In this document: piece after piece, positions 46,688 to 56,486 of the stretch
Layout of the letters: each line of letters begins with the position of its first letter
Numbering within the stretch: the first letter of the stretch is position 1
Assembly: GCF_020866925.1 (NCBI RefSeq)
Contig: NZ_JAJGAK010000002.1
Span: 491,894 to 555,893, forward strand
Reading direction: 5' to 3'
DNA from: Noviluteimonas lactosilytica
GTDB taxonomy: Bacteria; Pseudomonadota; Gammaproteobacteria; Xanthomonadales; Xanthomonadaceae
DNA length: 64,000 nucleotides
Position numbers and translations under genes: made by a program
The notes under the pieces: model-generated
The model's database searches: none
Told to the model about the DNA's origin: nothing
The model's input: the letters and a program-made list of their open reading frames with translations, nothing else

Positions 46688-47764
46688 TCAATTCGTCGCG
46701 GTCGTGGCGCCGCCGCTGTCTGCGTGGATCGTCACTTCGGCCGAGAGCCCGGCAAACAGCTTGCCCGACAACGCGTGCGAAGGCGCCAGCACGATCTTGA
46801 CCGGCACGCGCTGCACGATCTTCGTGAAGTTGCCGGTGGCGTTGTCGGCCGGCAGCAAGGCGAACTGCGCGCCGCTGCCTGGCGCGATGCCGTCGACCGT
46901 GCCGCTGAGCTCGACGCCGGGATACATGTCGAACGTCACTTCGGCGCGATCCCCGACCTTGACGTCGGTCAGCTGCGTTTCCTTGTAGTTGGCGATCACC
47001 CAGATGTCGCGCAGCGGCACCAGCGACAACGCGGCGGCGCCAGGCGCGACGTAGCGACCGACGCGCACCTGGCGATTCGCGACGACGCCGTCGACGGGCG
47101 CGCGGACCACCGTATGCCCCAACGCGATCGTCGCGAGTTCGCGTGCCGCTTCGGCCTGCCGCATCGCGGCGGCGATCTCCTGCCTCTGCGCGCGGAGCAC
47201 CTGGAGTTTGTCGGATTGCGCCGTGCGATTCGCGCGCGCCGCGTCGCTCGCCGCCAGCGCCTTGAGATGCGTGGCGTCCGCCGCTTCCTGCGCCTGCCGG
47301 CTGGCCGCGTTCTGCGCCACGAGGTCCGCGAATCGACGCGCGTCCAGCGATGCGCGATTCGCCTCTACTTCGGCGGCGCGCACTTCGGCGCCCGCCTGGC
47401 CGATCATCGTCTCCTGCAACTGGATCTGCTTCTCGAGGCTCGCGAGCGCGGAAACCTGGCGCGACACGTTGGCGCGCGCCTCCTCGAGGTGCGCACGGTA
47501 GTCGGCATCCTCGATCCGGAAGAGCACGTCGCCGCTCTTCACCGCCGCGTTGTCGTCGACGAGCACCTCCGACACGTAGCCGGAGGCACGCGGCGCGATC
47601 GGAGTGACCTCACCGCGCGTGTAGGCGTTGTCCGTCGAGACCGACGCGCCCTTCCACAGCCAGCCATGGGTCGCCCACGCGAGGGCGCCCACCGTCGTGC
47701 AACTGGCGAGCACGACGAGAAGGACGCGGCGCCTGCGCGCATTCCGGGGGGAGGTCGGGTTCAT
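46688..47764 (-). CDS. HlyD/EmrA-family membrane fusion protein
   Basis: 358 residues. N-terminal anchor (about 13-33), biotinyl-lipoyl halves around YVSEVLVDDNAAVKSGDVLFRI and TVVRAPVDGVVANRQV, a coiled coil between (about 85-210), then beta-barrel. Starts the two-gene efflux operon, divergent from tetR, with likely operators in the 101-bp gap. Confidence 0.9.
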   Translation of the reverse strand: MNPTSPRNARRRRVLLVVLASCTTVGALAWATHGWLWKGASVSTDNAYTRGEVTPIAPRASGYVSEVLVDDNAAVKSGDVLFRIEDADYRAHLEEARANVSRQVSALASLEKQIQLQETMIGQAGAEVRAAEVEANRASLDARRFADLVAQNAASRQAQEAADATHLKALAASDAARANRTAQSDKLQVLRAQRQEIAAAMRQAEAARELATIALGHTVVRAPVDGVVANRQVRVGRYVAPGAAALSLVPLRDIWVIANYKETQLTDVKVGDRAEVTFDMYPGVELSGTVDGIAPGSGAQFALLPADNATGNFTKIVQRVPVKIVLAPSHALSGKLFAGLSAEVTIHADSGGATTATN

Positions 47765-47791
47765 GTCGGTGTCCGCTGGCTTCGCGAGTTA

Positions 47792-47836
47792 GGTACTTTG
47801 CAGTACCGATTGAGCAGAAAGGTAATCGTCGGTACC
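47792..47836. promoter_or_regulatory. Probable TetR operator region
   Basis: GGTACT-TTGC-AGTACC (47792-47807) is a perfect 6-bp inverted repeat, and GGTA...GGTACC recurs at 47821-47836. Both lie in the divergent gap between the HlyD gene and tetR, the usual place for a TetR operator. Confidence 0.55.
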
Positions 47837-47865
47837 CTGCGCGTCAAGTCCCACGGATCGTGCCC

Positions 47866-48504
47866 ATGCCGAATCCCAACGATTCCCTGCAGCGTCGGAG
47901 CCGGCGCAACACCGACGCCCTGCGCAGCCAGATCCTCGACGCGGCCAGCGAACTCTTCCTCCGCGACGGCTATGCCAACACCAGCGTCGACGCAGTCATC
48001 GCCAAGGTGGGCGGCTCCAAGCGCGCGATCTACAGCCACTTCGGCGGCAAGGAAGACCTGTTCGCCGCGATGATCGCCGACCTCTCCGAACAGGCGTTGG
48101 TCGCGATCGAACCGGAGGAGCGCGCGGGCGACGACGTGCGCCACGAACTCATCCGTGCAGCACGGGCGATCATGGGCATCCTGATGGATCCCCGAACGAT
48201 CGCGCTTTACCGCGTGGTGATCGCCGAGAGTGGCCGGATGCCCGGGCTCGCCGAAACGTTTCTCCAGAGCGGCCCTGGCCGCGCGACCGAAAGCCTGGCG
48301 CGGCTGCTTCGGCACTATTCGCGTGCAGGGTTGGTCGACGTCGCCAATCCCCGCGAAGCCGCGGAACACTTCATCGGCATGCTGCGCGACGAATCCCACC
48401 TGGAAGTCGTGCTGGGTGTTCGGAAGCCGCTGGGCGAACGCGCACAACGGGCGCGCGTGGAGCGCGTGGTCGACATCTTCCTGGTCGGCGTTCTCGCCAG
48501 GTGA
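47866..48504 (+). CDS. TetR-family transcriptional repressor
   Basis: 212 residues. HTH at about 20-65 (RSQILDAASELFLRDGYANTSVDAVIAKVGGSKRAIYSHF) followed by an AefR-like ligand domain. An in-frame GTG lies two codons upstream (47860). Divergent from the HlyD-MFS operon and convergent with the OMF-HlyD-MFS operon, so it probably controls the first and perhaps the second. Confidence 0.92.
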   Translation: MPNPNDSLQRRSRRNTDALRSQILDAASELFLRDGYANTSVDAVIAKVGGSKRAIYSHFGGKEDLFAAMIADLSEQALVAIEPEERAGDDVRHELIRAARAIMGILMDPRTIALYRVVIAESGRMPGLAETFLQSGPGRATESLARLLRHYSRAGLVDVANPREAAEHFIGMLRDESHLEVVLGVRKPLGERAQRARVERVVDIFLVGVLAR

Positions 48505-48517
48505 TCGCTTCGATCAC

Positions 48518-49894
48518 TCAGCGCACGGCCGTCCAACCGCCGCCCAGGCTCTGATGCAGCGACACGATCGCCGTCAGTCGATCGGCGCGCGCCTGGATCA
48601 GCAGGATTTCGCCGGCGAGCTTCGCGCGCTGCGCATCGAGTTGTTCGAGGTACGGCGAGTAGCCCGACCGGTAACGCTTCGTGGCGAGTTCCAAAGCCGC
48701 GGTGGCCGCCTCGTTCTGCGCTTGCAGCGCCTGCTCCTGTTCCGCGCTGCGCTGGATCGTGGAGAGCGCATCCTCCACTTCGCGGAACGCGACGATCACG
48801 GTGCGGCGATACGCGAAGGCGGCCTGGTCGCGACGCGCGGCCGCCGCGTCCGCCTGCGCTTCCAGCTTTCCGCGCTGGAAGAGCGGCGCGAGCACGCTTG
48901 CGCCGAGAGTGAAGACATCCACGCCGCTGCGCAGGATGTTCGATTCCACCGTGCCCAGCGAGCCGGAAAGCTGGAGTCGCGGGAGGAATGCCGCGCGCGC
49001 CGCATCGAGGCTGCGATCGGCGGCGACGAGTTGATGCTCGGCTTGCGCAATGTCGGGGCGACTGCGCAACAACGACGAAGGCACGCCTGCGGGCGGCGGT
49101 TCCGCGACGCGCAGGTCGACGAGCGCGAGACCGCGCACGATGCCGCCGGGATTGTCGCCAAGCAGGACGCGCAGTGCGTGTTCCTGTCGCGCGATCGCGA
49201 GTTGCGTTGCCGGAATGGCCTGCGCGGCGGCCTGATAGTCGGCTTCGGATTGCGCGAGTTCGAGTCGCGTTCCGTAGCCCGCGTCCACGCGCCTGCGGAT
49301 GAGGCGCAAGGTTTCCCCGCGCGCCTCCAGCGTGTCGTGCAGCAGCACGAGGCGTGCGTCCAGCGCGCGCAGCGTGATGTAGCCGCCGATCATCGTGGCC
49401 GCGACCGACAGGCGCAGGGTGTCGCGTGCTTCCTCGGTCGCGAGCAGCGAGGCCCTCGCGGATTCACTGGCCGCGCGCAGGCGCCCGAACAGATCGACTT
49501 CGTAGGACGCGAACACCTGCGCCTGCCCGTACGTCTGCGTCAATCCGCGCCCGAAAGCATTCACAGCACGCTGGCGACCACCGGTGGCCGAGAACGCCAC
49601 GTCCGGCCCGGCGAGGCCTTCAACGAAATGGAACTGCGCACGCGCTTCGTCGACGCGCGCGGCGGCGATCGCGAGGTCGACGTTGCCGGTGATCGCCTCC
49701 TCCACGAGACGATCGAGCACGGGATCGTCGAACGCGCGCCACCAGTCGCCGCGCAGATCGGCCGCGCCGGTCGCGGCGGGACCGAGCCATTCGGCCGGCG
49801 GGACGACATTCGCCGCCGGCGGCGGATCGGGCCGTGGTCCCATGCATGCCGCGAGCAGGAACATGCAACACGCCAGCGCTGCGATGCGCTTCAT
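48518..49894 (-). CDS. Outer-membrane efflux lipoprotein (NodT/OprM family)
   Basis: 458 residues. Lipobox LLAAC (Cys17); two OEP repeats with GYGTRLELAQSEADY and RYRSGYSPYLEQLDAQR. Forms the outer-membrane channel for the adjacent pump; could also serve the second pump, which lacks its own channel gene. ATG overlaps the stop of the HlyD gene (ATGA). Confidence 0.92.
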   Translation of the reverse strand: MKRIAALACCMFLLAACMGPRPDPPPAANVVPPAEWLGPAATGAADLRGDWWRAFDDPVLDRLVEEAITGNVDLAIAAARVDEARAQFHFVEGLAGPDVAFSATGGRQRAVNAFGRGLTQTYGQAQVFASYEVDLFGRLRAASESARASLLATEEARDTLRLSVAATMIGGYITLRALDARLVLLHDTLEARGETLRLIRRRVDAGYGTRLELAQSEADYQAAAQAIPATQLAIARQEHALRVLLGDNPGGIVRGLALVDLRVAEPPPAGVPSSLLRSRPDIAQAEHQLVAADRSLDAARAAFLPRLQLSGSLGTVESNILRSGVDVFTLGASVLAPLFQRGKLEAQADAAAARRDQAAFAYRRTVIVAFREVEDALSTIQRSAEQEQALQAQNEAATAALELATKRYRSGYSPYLEQLDAQRAKLAGEILLIQARADRLTAIVSLHQSLGGGWTAVR

Positions 49895-51051
49895 GGCGAT
49901 CGGTCGTCGACATGCACGACGACGGACATGCCGGGTCGCAGCCGCGGCAATGCGGCCTGGCCGGGATCGATCGAGATGCGCACGCCGATGCGTTGCGGCA
50001 CCTTCACGAAGTTGCCTGTCGCGTTGTCCGGCTTGAGCACCGCGAACTCGGAACCGGCGGCAGGCGACAGACGTTCGGCACGTCCGGTCATCTCCTCGCC
50101 GCCCAATGCATCCACGGTGAAGCGCACCTTCTGTCCTCGCTTCATGCGCGCGATCTGTTGCTCCTTGAAGTTCGCGATGATCCAGCGATCGGGAGGCACG
50201 AGCGCCATCAGTTGCACGCCATTGGTGACGTACTGGCCAAGTCGCACGCCGACTTCGCCGACCTGCCCGGATTCCGGCGCGCGGATGACGGTGTTGCCGA
50301 GGTCGATCTCGGCGAGATGCAGTTGCGCGGCCGCGGCTTCGACTTGCGCTTGCAGTCCGGCGCGGCCGACATCGACGGTGCGCAGATCCTGGCGTGCGAT
50401 TTCCTGCGTGGCCAGCGACTGCCGCACGCCCGCCTCGGCCTGTCGCAGGGTCGCCGCGGTCTGGTCGCGTTCGCGGATCGAGATGGAGCCGTCGCGCACG
50501 AGGTCTTCCGCGCGCGCCATGTCGGCCTGCGCGCGCAGCAGCTGCGCGCGCGCGTTCGCCAAACCCGCCACCTGGGAATCGATCCCGGCGCTACGCGACG
50601 CACGCGCCTGCGCGCTGTTGGCCAGCGCTGCGCGCTGCGCGGCGAGATTCGCGCGCGCCTGCTCGACGCGTGCGCGATAGATGCGATCGTCGATGGACAC
50701 CAACGGCTGCCCCTTGCGGACGTCCTGGTAGTCGTGCACGTGCACGGCGACCACGTAGCCGCTGACCTGCGGCGCGATGAAGGCCACGCGCCCTCTCACG
50801 TACGCGTTGTCGGTGGTCTGCACGCGGCCACCGAAGGGCGGCAGGTCCCACGCCGACAGGATGAACAACAGCGCCGCGATGGCGAGCACCGCGATCAACA
50901 CGAGATTGCGCCGGCGCAACGGCGGCGGACGCCACGGTGCGGCGTTCCCACCCGGCGGCGGCGCGGGCCCGGGAGCGGGCGCGGATGACGGCTGCGGCGG
51001 TGGCTGTTGCGGCGGTGGCGCCTGCGGCGGCGGAACGTTGTCGTTGCTCAT
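49891..51051 (-). CDS. HlyD/EmrA-family membrane fusion protein with proline-rich N-terminus
   Basis: 386 residues. The first ~43 residues are Pro/Gln-rich (PPPQAPPPQQPPPQP), cytoplasmic, then an anchor (about 48-66), lipoyl halves (VSGYVVAVHVHDYQDVRKGQ and TVIRAPESGQVGEV) and coiled coil. Start and stop overlap the neighbours (ATGA both sides), so MFS-HlyD-OMF is a strictly coupled operon. Confidence 0.9.
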   Translation of the reverse strand: MSNDNVPPPQAPPPQQPPPQPSSAPAPGPAPPPGGNAAPWRPPPLRRRNLVLIAVLAIAALLFILSAWDLPPFGGRVQTTDNAYVRGRVAFIAPQVSGYVVAVHVHDYQDVRKGQPLVSIDDRIYRARVEQARANLAAQRAALANSAQARASRSAGIDSQVAGLANARAQLLRAQADMARAEDLVRDGSISIRERDQTAATLRQAEAGVRQSLATQEIARQDLRTVDVGRAGLQAQVEAAAAQLHLAEIDLGNTVIRAPESGQVGEVGVRLGQYVTNGVQLMALVPPDRWIIANFKEQQIARMKRGQKVRFTVDALGGEEMTGRAERLSPAAGSEFAVLKPDNATGNFVKVPQRIGVRISIDPGQAALPRLRPGMSVVVHVDDRSP

Positions 51052-52685
51052 CGGTTCGGGTCCAGCGCCGATGGATCGCCCTTCCGGGCGGCCACGGCAA
51101 TGAGATACGCCACGTAGAGACCCGTGGCCGCGGCGAGGATCGCGACCACGCGAAACACGTCGTTGAACGCAAGCACGTTCGCTTCGCGGTTCAACGCCTG
51201 CGCCAGGAGTGCGCCGCTGCGCGCGCTGCGCAGACCGGGATCGACGACGCTCGGCGCAAGCGTCGATGCGCCTCCCTGCAAGCGGGTCGCGACGTTGGCG
51301 TCCGACGCGACCAACTGCGCCGAGAGCACCTGCGCATGCTCACGCGCCGCGATCTGCTGGTACGAACCGAGCAACGCCGATCCCGCGAGGCCGCCGACGT
51401 TCTGCGTCACGCCGAAGAGCACGACGAAGCTCACGAGGAACTGCGGCGTGGCGGCGCGCAGGCGAAACAGTCCGTACAACAGCGCCGGCCCGATGAACAG
51501 CGTCGTGCCGAAACCGATCAACGCCTGGCTCACGTACAACTGTTCCGGTCGCGTGAGATTGTTGGCATCGCTGTCGAGCCAGGCGCCGATCGCGATGATG
51601 AAGGCCGCGGCCATCACCTGGTAAGGCAGGCGCGCGAGCGACAACGTCACCGCGGCGGTGAGCGTTCCCAGCACCATCGCCACGAGCACCCACAGGAACA
51701 ACGTGCGCAATTGATCGTTGTTCAACCCGCCCGACGTGAGCAACCCCACCGCCCCGTAGCTTTGCTCCGCGAGTGCGAGTCGCACGAGGACCGCCACCGC
51801 CGTGAAGCGCAGGAGATCGGCGGTGCCCAGCCACGTCACGTGGATGAGCGGGACCCTGCGGGAGCGTTCGATGCCGATCGCGACCGCGAACAACACCACC
51901 GACACGGCCAGCATCACGCCGAGCCACGGCGTGTCCGTCCACCACACCACGCGCCCCAGGCCCAGCACGCCGCAGAGCAGCACGAAGGCCGGCACCAGGA
52001 TTGCGATCGTCACGAAGTCGAGGCGCTCGAACGCCTGCAACCGATGGCTTGGCGGCAACGACAACGACCATGTGAACGCAAGCGCGGCCAGCGCCGTGCC
52101 CAATTCGAACAGGCGCAGTCCGCGCCAAGCGTCCTGCGCCAGCAACTCCACCGGCACCATGCGCGCAAGCGGCGTGGCGAACTGCGGAAGCACGATCGCG
52201 ATCGCGACCGCCGCGGGCCGCACCTTCTTCGAGAGCGCCTGCAGCAACGCGTAGAGGCCGAGCGTCGTCAGCGCGGCCGCGGCGATGCCGCTCGCCGCGC
52301 GCACCGCGATGGCGGTGGCGAACCCGGGCATCGCGAACTGCAGCAACGCCATGCACACGTACAACACGACGACCGCGCGCGTGATCAGCGGAATGCCGAA
52401 CCGCCAGCGCGACTTGATCAGCATCAGGTTGGCGCAGGCGTTCATCGCAACGAAGATCGCCGGCAGCCAACTCGCGAGCACGACGTACTCACCGATGCCG
52501 CCCGCGAGACTCGCGATATTGACGGTCACCAGCGCGTTGGCGAACGACCCGGAGATGCCGACGCCGATCGCGACCAATCCGTACTTGACCCGGCGCGGCC
52601 ACGGATGCCAGGGCGTGTAAGGCGAGCCCGGCACGACCGGCTGTTCATCCGGTCCGAAGACGTAGTCCTGTTGCGCCGTCGCCAT
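51048..52685 (-). CDS. MFS drug transporter (DHA2-like)
   Basis: 545 residues from the ATG at 52685 (MATAQQDYVFGP); a GTG-ATG at 52724/52721 would add 13 residues. About 14 membrane helices, with C-terminal periplasmic loop region EHAQVLSAQLVASDANVATRL typical of EmrB relatives. First gene of the three-gene efflux operon. Confidence 0.87.
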   Translation of the reverse strand: MATAQQDYVFGPDEQPVVPGSPYTPWHPWPRRVKYGLVAIGVGISGSFANALVTVNIASLAGGIGEYVVLASWLPAIFVAMNACANLMLIKSRWRFGIPLITRAVVVLYVCMALLQFAMPGFATAIAVRAASGIAAAALTTLGLYALLQALSKKVRPAAVAIAIVLPQFATPLARMVPVELLAQDAWRGLRLFELGTALAALAFTWSLSLPPSHRLQAFERLDFVTIAILVPAFVLLCGVLGLGRVVWWTDTPWLGVMLAVSVVLFAVAIGIERSRRVPLIHVTWLGTADLLRFTAVAVLVRLALAEQSYGAVGLLTSGGLNNDQLRTLFLWVLVAMVLGTLTAAVTLSLARLPYQVMAAAFIIAIGAWLDSDANNLTRPEQLYVSQALIGFGTTLFIGPALLYGLFRLRAATPQFLVSFVVLFGVTQNVGGLAGSALLGSYQQIAAREHAQVLSAQLVASDANVATRLQGGASTLAPSVVDPGLRSARSGALLAQALNREANVLAFNDVFRVVAILAAATGLYVAYLIAVAARKGDPSALDPNR

Positions 52686-52761
52686 GCCCACAGCGTCGCC
52701 AAGTCGGTTGGCACGATGCATCACCCATTCGGGTTGCGCATCGCGGGTGTAGGCTGAAACG

Positions 52762-54318
52762 GTGCGGCGCGTGTCCTACCGGCTTGTCCTTGCTCCCGTG
52801 TTCCTGATCGCCCTGGTTGGAGGCGCCCTCTTGCTCACGAACCGACTCGCACCCCAGGCCACCGGCGTGCCGAGCCATGCATTGCCGTTGCAGCCTGCGC
52901 AGACCGGGATCGATCGCGAACTCTCGCCGCTGCTCGCCGCGCATCCCGGCAAGACCGGCGCGATCTTCCTGACCGATGGCGTCGACGCGTTCGCGGCGCG
53001 CGCCCTCTCTGCACGCAAGGCCGGACGCAGCCTCGACCTGCAGTACTTCATCTGGCACAACGATCTCACCGGGCGCCTGCTGGCGAGCGAAGCCCACGAC
53101 GCTGCCGAGCGCGGCGTGCGCGTGCGCATCCTCCTCGACGACATGAATGCGAGCGGCCTCGATCCGCACCTGCTCGCCCTCGACGCGCATCCCAACATCG
53201 AGCTGCGGCTGTACAACCCGTTCCGCAACCGCGAGAGCGTCGGACGCGCCTTCGAACTGATGAGGCGCATGGTCAGCATGAACCACCGCATGCACAACAA
53301 GGCGTGGATCGCCGACGGCCGTGTCGCGATCGTGGGGGGACGCAACATCGGCGAGCAGTACTTCAGCGCCGACGCGGAGGTGAACTTCCGCGACCTCGAC
53401 CTGCTCCTGCTCGGGCCGGCGGCACAGCAGGCGACGGCCATCTTCGACGCCTACTGGAACAGCACGGCGGCGGTGCCCATTTCGACGCTGGGCGCCGGGA
53501 AACCGGAGGCGTTGCGCGCCCTGCTCGCCAAGGTCATTCGCGACGCCCGGGGCGAAGGCGCGCGACGCTATCTCGATCGCGTCGCCGATTCGCAACTGGC
53601 GCGCGATTACTACGGCAATGTGCTGCATCCCCATTGGAGCGCGGGCATCCAGATCGTCGCCGATCCACCGGTGAAAGGCGCGAGCGACAACCGCGCCGAA
53701 TGGCTGGTCGGGCGACTCACGTCGAGGATCTCCGCCGCACGCAGCGAGGTGTATGTCATCTCGCCCTACTTCGTGCCGGGTGAAGACGGCACGGCGATGC
53801 TCTCCGCCTTGACGAAGCGCGGCGCGCGAGTCGGCGTCGTCACCAATTCGCTGGCGGCCACCGACGTTTACGCGGTGCATGCCGGATACGCTGCGTACCG
53901 GGGCCGCCTCGTCGGACACGGCGTGGACATCCACGAACTTCGTGCCAGCGCGCGCGAGCGCACGGCGAAGACGCTCGTCGGCAAGCGGGCCAGCCTGCAC
54001 ACCAAGGCCTTCGTGCTGGACGGCGAGCGCGGCTTCGTCGGTTCGTTCAACGTCGACCCGCGCTCGAAGAACCTCAACACCGAGATGGGCGTGTTGTTCG
54101 ACGACCCGGTGATGGCGTCTCAACTGCGCGACGAATACTTGCGCCTGAGCGGTTCGGACCTGAGTTACCGGGTGTACCGGGACAAGCAGGGAGACCTGCG
54201 CTGGCTCGACGGCGCGCAGCCCACGCAACGCGTGCTCGATCGCGAACCCGACGCCGGTCTCTGGCGTCGCGCGCTCGTGCGAATTTCGAGCTGGTTGCCG
54301 ATCGAGTCGCAGTTGTAG
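52762..54318 (+). CDS. Phospholipase D-family protein (cardiolipin synthase C-like)
   Basis: 518 residues from a GTG. Membrane anchor at about 8-26, then two HKD motifs: H178xK180x4D185 and H413xK415x4D420, both with following GG/GS residues. Two intact HKD sites suggest an active phosphatidyltransferase or phospholipase at the inner membrane, like ClsC/YmdC. Divergent from the efflux operon; the hydrolase gene follows 11 nt later. Confidence 0.88.
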   Translation: MRRVSYRLVLAPVFLIALVGGALLLTNRLAPQATGVPSHALPLQPAQTGIDRELSPLLAAHPGKTGAIFLTDGVDAFAARALSARKAGRSLDLQYFIWHNDLTGRLLASEAHDAAERGVRVRILLDDMNASGLDPHLLALDAHPNIELRLYNPFRNRESVGRAFELMRRMVSMNHRMHNKAWIADGRVAIVGGRNIGEQYFSADAEVNFRDLDLLLLGPAAQQATAIFDAYWNSTAAVPISTLGAGKPEALRALLAKVIRDARGEGARRYLDRVADSQLARDYYGNVLHPHWSAGIQIVADPPVKGASDNRAEWLVGRLTSRISAARSEVYVISPYFVPGEDGTAMLSALTKRGARVGVVTNSLAATDVYAVHAGYAAYRGRLVGHGVDIHELRASARERTAKTLVGKRASLHTKAFVLDGERGFVGSFNVDPRSKNLNTEMGVLFDDPVMASQLRDEYLRLSGSDLSYRVYRDKQGDLRWLDGAQPTQRVLDREPDAGLWRRALVRISSWLPIESQL

Positions 54319-54329
54319 CGCACGCCGCG

Positions 54330-55817
54330 ATGAGCGCTTCGCAATCGAATGCGTTGCAAGCGTGGTTGCAGCGCGCGATCGACGCGTATCGCGCGATCGA
54401 CAACGACGATCGCACGTTGTCCGATGCAGCCGCGGCGATGGCGACACGGGCGTCCGCCGAAGTCTTCGCACGCGTGCTGCGGCAGCATCCCGATGGATGG
54501 TCGGCGGGACCGCGACAAGTGGGCGACGTAGGTTTGCACGTCGAATTTCGCGACGTCTCGGACCATCTTCGACCGCCGCTGCGGATCAGGCGTGCGCAGG
54601 ATGTCGCGATGGATGTATTCGGCGGCCAGCGTCACAGCCGTCCTGGTTTCGGCGTGCCTGTTGCGACGTTGTCGTCCCGCCAGGATGCGTCGTCGTTGGA
54701 TCGACTCGCGCCGCAAACCGGCGCGTTCCGCAATCTCACTGCGTGGATCGAGCCCGATGCTCGCGAGGATGCAACACCTCGCCTCGTGCTGGCCGATCCA
54801 CTGAAACTCGATGCGGTTTCGATCGGCGCGCATCGCTTCCCGCTCGCATGCGACACGTCCGCGGCGTATGCGTGGTGCATGGAGATCTCGAAGCTCGAAC
54901 GCTTGGGCCTGTGGGGCCTGGTGGGCGGGAAGAAAATCGGACTTCGCTCCGGCCTGTACCTGCTCGAGGATTATGACCCCGGCAAGCGTCCGCTGGTGAT
55001 GATCCATGGCCTGGGCAGCAATCCGCTGATCTGGTCGCATCTGTCGAATGCGATCTGGGGCGACGAGCAACTCCGCGCGCGATTCCAGATCTGGCAAGTG
55101 GTGCATCAGACCGATGCGCCGCTGCTGGCGGCGCGCCTGCGCATCCAGGACTACCTGGACGAGGCATGGCATGTGCTCGATCCGACCGGCAACGCAAGGG
55201 CGCGCGCGAGTGCCGTGTTCGTCGGCCACAGCATGGGCGGCGTGGTCGCTCGCTTGCTCTGCTCCGACAGCGGCGATGCGCCATGGAATGCCGCGTTCCT
55301 CGTTCCGCCCGAGTCGCTCGATGCGCGTGCGGAAGACCTGGACGTGATCAAGCGGATTTTCTTCTTCCATCCGTATCCGGGCGTGTCCCGCGCGATCTTC
55401 CTCGCAGCGCCGCATCGAGGAAGCCCCGAGGCAGCCACCATGCTCGGGCGCGTCACCGGGGATTTCGTTGGACGACGCGCGATCGAAGTGCAGGCGATGC
55501 GCCGCATCGCCAATGCCAATCCATCGGCGTTGCGACCGGTAATGCGCGATGTGCTCCGGCAAGGGTGGATCAACAGCATCACGACCCTGCAATCGGAGCA
55601 GCCCGTGCGTCGCGCGACCGAAGCGCTGTTGCCGCCTGCCGGATTTCCGTATCACACGATCGCCGGCGCGCAACCGGGTCGCCGAACCGACGGCGTCGTG
55701 CCGCTCGACAGCGCGCTGCTTCCCGGCGCCGCATCGTCGCTCGTCGTCGAATCGGGGCACCGCGTCCACGAGAATCCGCAGGCCATCGCGGAGGTCCTGC
55801 GCATCCTTCGCGAGTGA
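54330..55817 (+). CDS. Lipase-like alpha/beta hydrolase
   Basis: 495 residues. No signal peptide. N-terminal ~220 residues not recognised; then LVMIHGLGSNPLIW, GHSMGGVVARLL (nucleophile Ser), and DGVVPLDS with a later GHRVHENP His. The C-terminal half parallels the lipoprotein at 3498..5279. Co-transcription with the phospholipase D-like gene suggests a membrane-lipid substrate (inference). Confidence 0.82.
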   Translation: MSASQSNALQAWLQRAIDAYRAIDNDDRTLSDAAAAMATRASAEVFARVLRQHPDGWSAGPRQVGDVGLHVEFRDVSDHLRPPLRIRRAQDVAMDVFGGQRHSRPGFGVPVATLSSRQDASSLDRLAPQTGAFRNLTAWIEPDAREDATPRLVLADPLKLDAVSIGAHRFPLACDTSAAYAWCMEISKLERLGLWGLVGGKKIGLRSGLYLLEDYDPGKRPLVMIHGLGSNPLIWSHLSNAIWGDEQLRARFQIWQVVHQTDAPLLAARLRIQDYLDEAWHVLDPTGNARARASAVFVGHSMGGVVARLLCSDSGDAPWNAAFLVPPESLDARAEDLDVIKRIFFFHPYPGVSRAIFLAAPHRGSPEAATMLGRVTGDFVGRRAIEVQAMRRIANANPSALRPVMRDVLRQGWINSITTLQSEQPVRRATEALLPPAGFPYHTIAGAQPGRRTDGVVPLDSALLPGAASSLVVESGHRVHENPQAIAEVLRILRE

Positions 55818-55869
55818 ACCGCTGCGAACAGGCGCATGATGGCGATCGCACAAAACCAGGGTGGACGAC

Positions 55870-56097
55870 ATGCCCCACGTCATCGTCAAGCTGTGGCCGG
55901 GAAAGACCGAAGCGCAGAAGACCGCGCTGGCCGACGCGATCGCACGGAACGTCATCGACCTCCTCGGCTCGCGCGAGGCCTCCGTGTCGGTGTCCTTCGA
56001 GGAGATCCCGTCGGAAGAATGGGCCGAGAAGGTGGTCGCGCCCGATATCACCGCGAAGCCGGGGAATCTCTACAAGAAGCCCGGATACAGCGTGTAG
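55870..56097 (+). CDS. 4-oxalocrotonate tautomerase-family protein
   Basis: 75 residues from the ATG at 55870, where Met removal leaves the catalytic N-terminal Pro ([17 protein letters not shown]). AGGGTGG lies upstream. Longer than the 62-residue 4-OT because of the C-terminal [13 protein letters not shown] tail. Catalyses keto-enol type proton transfers; substrate unknown. Confidence 0.87.
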   Translation: MPHVIVKLWPGKTEAQKTALADAIARNVIDLLGSREASVSVSFEEIPSEEWAEKVVAPDITAKPGNLYKKPGYSV

Positions 56098-56103
56098 GCG
56101 AAG

Positions 56104-56400
56104 CTATCCCTGCTTCGCCGTGTGCGCGACAACTTCACCCGCGGTGATCTGCGGCGGATTCGGAAGCAATGGCGCCATGTTCTGGCGCACCCAATCCGCA
56201 GCCTGCCTGTTGCAGTCTTCGACGCCCGCCAGATCCTGGAAGACGCTCGTCGAGATCATTACGCCACCCCCGGCGTCCGCCCAGTAGTACGCCACGAACC
56301 CCGGCATCTGCCTGATGAGCGGCACGAAGCCTTCGTTGACCCGGCGCCCTGCCTCGCCGGGATCGGTCACGCCTTCATACCGCCGAGTCGTTGCGTACAT
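56104..56400 (-). CDS. Small ABM-like protein
   Basis: 98 residues from the ATG at 56400, preceded by a strong AAGGAGG site. Pattern MYATTRRYEGV...LIRQMPGFVAYYWADAGGGVMISTSVFQD fits a dimeric alpha/beta-barrel (monooxygenase-like) protein. Activity unknown. Convergent with the tautomerase gene, 6 nt apart. Confidence 0.75.
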   Translation of the reverse strand: MYATTRRYEGVTDPGEAGRRVNEGFVPLIRQMPGFVAYYWADAGGGVMISTSVFQDLAGVEDCNRQAADWVRQNMAPLLPNPPQITAGEVVAHTAKQG

Positions 56401-56486
56401 GGGGCACCTCCTTCCGGGCGGACGTGACACCCACGCAACGGTCTGGCCGTTTCAACCCGGCCAGCGTCGGCGCTACAGGCGGGGCG

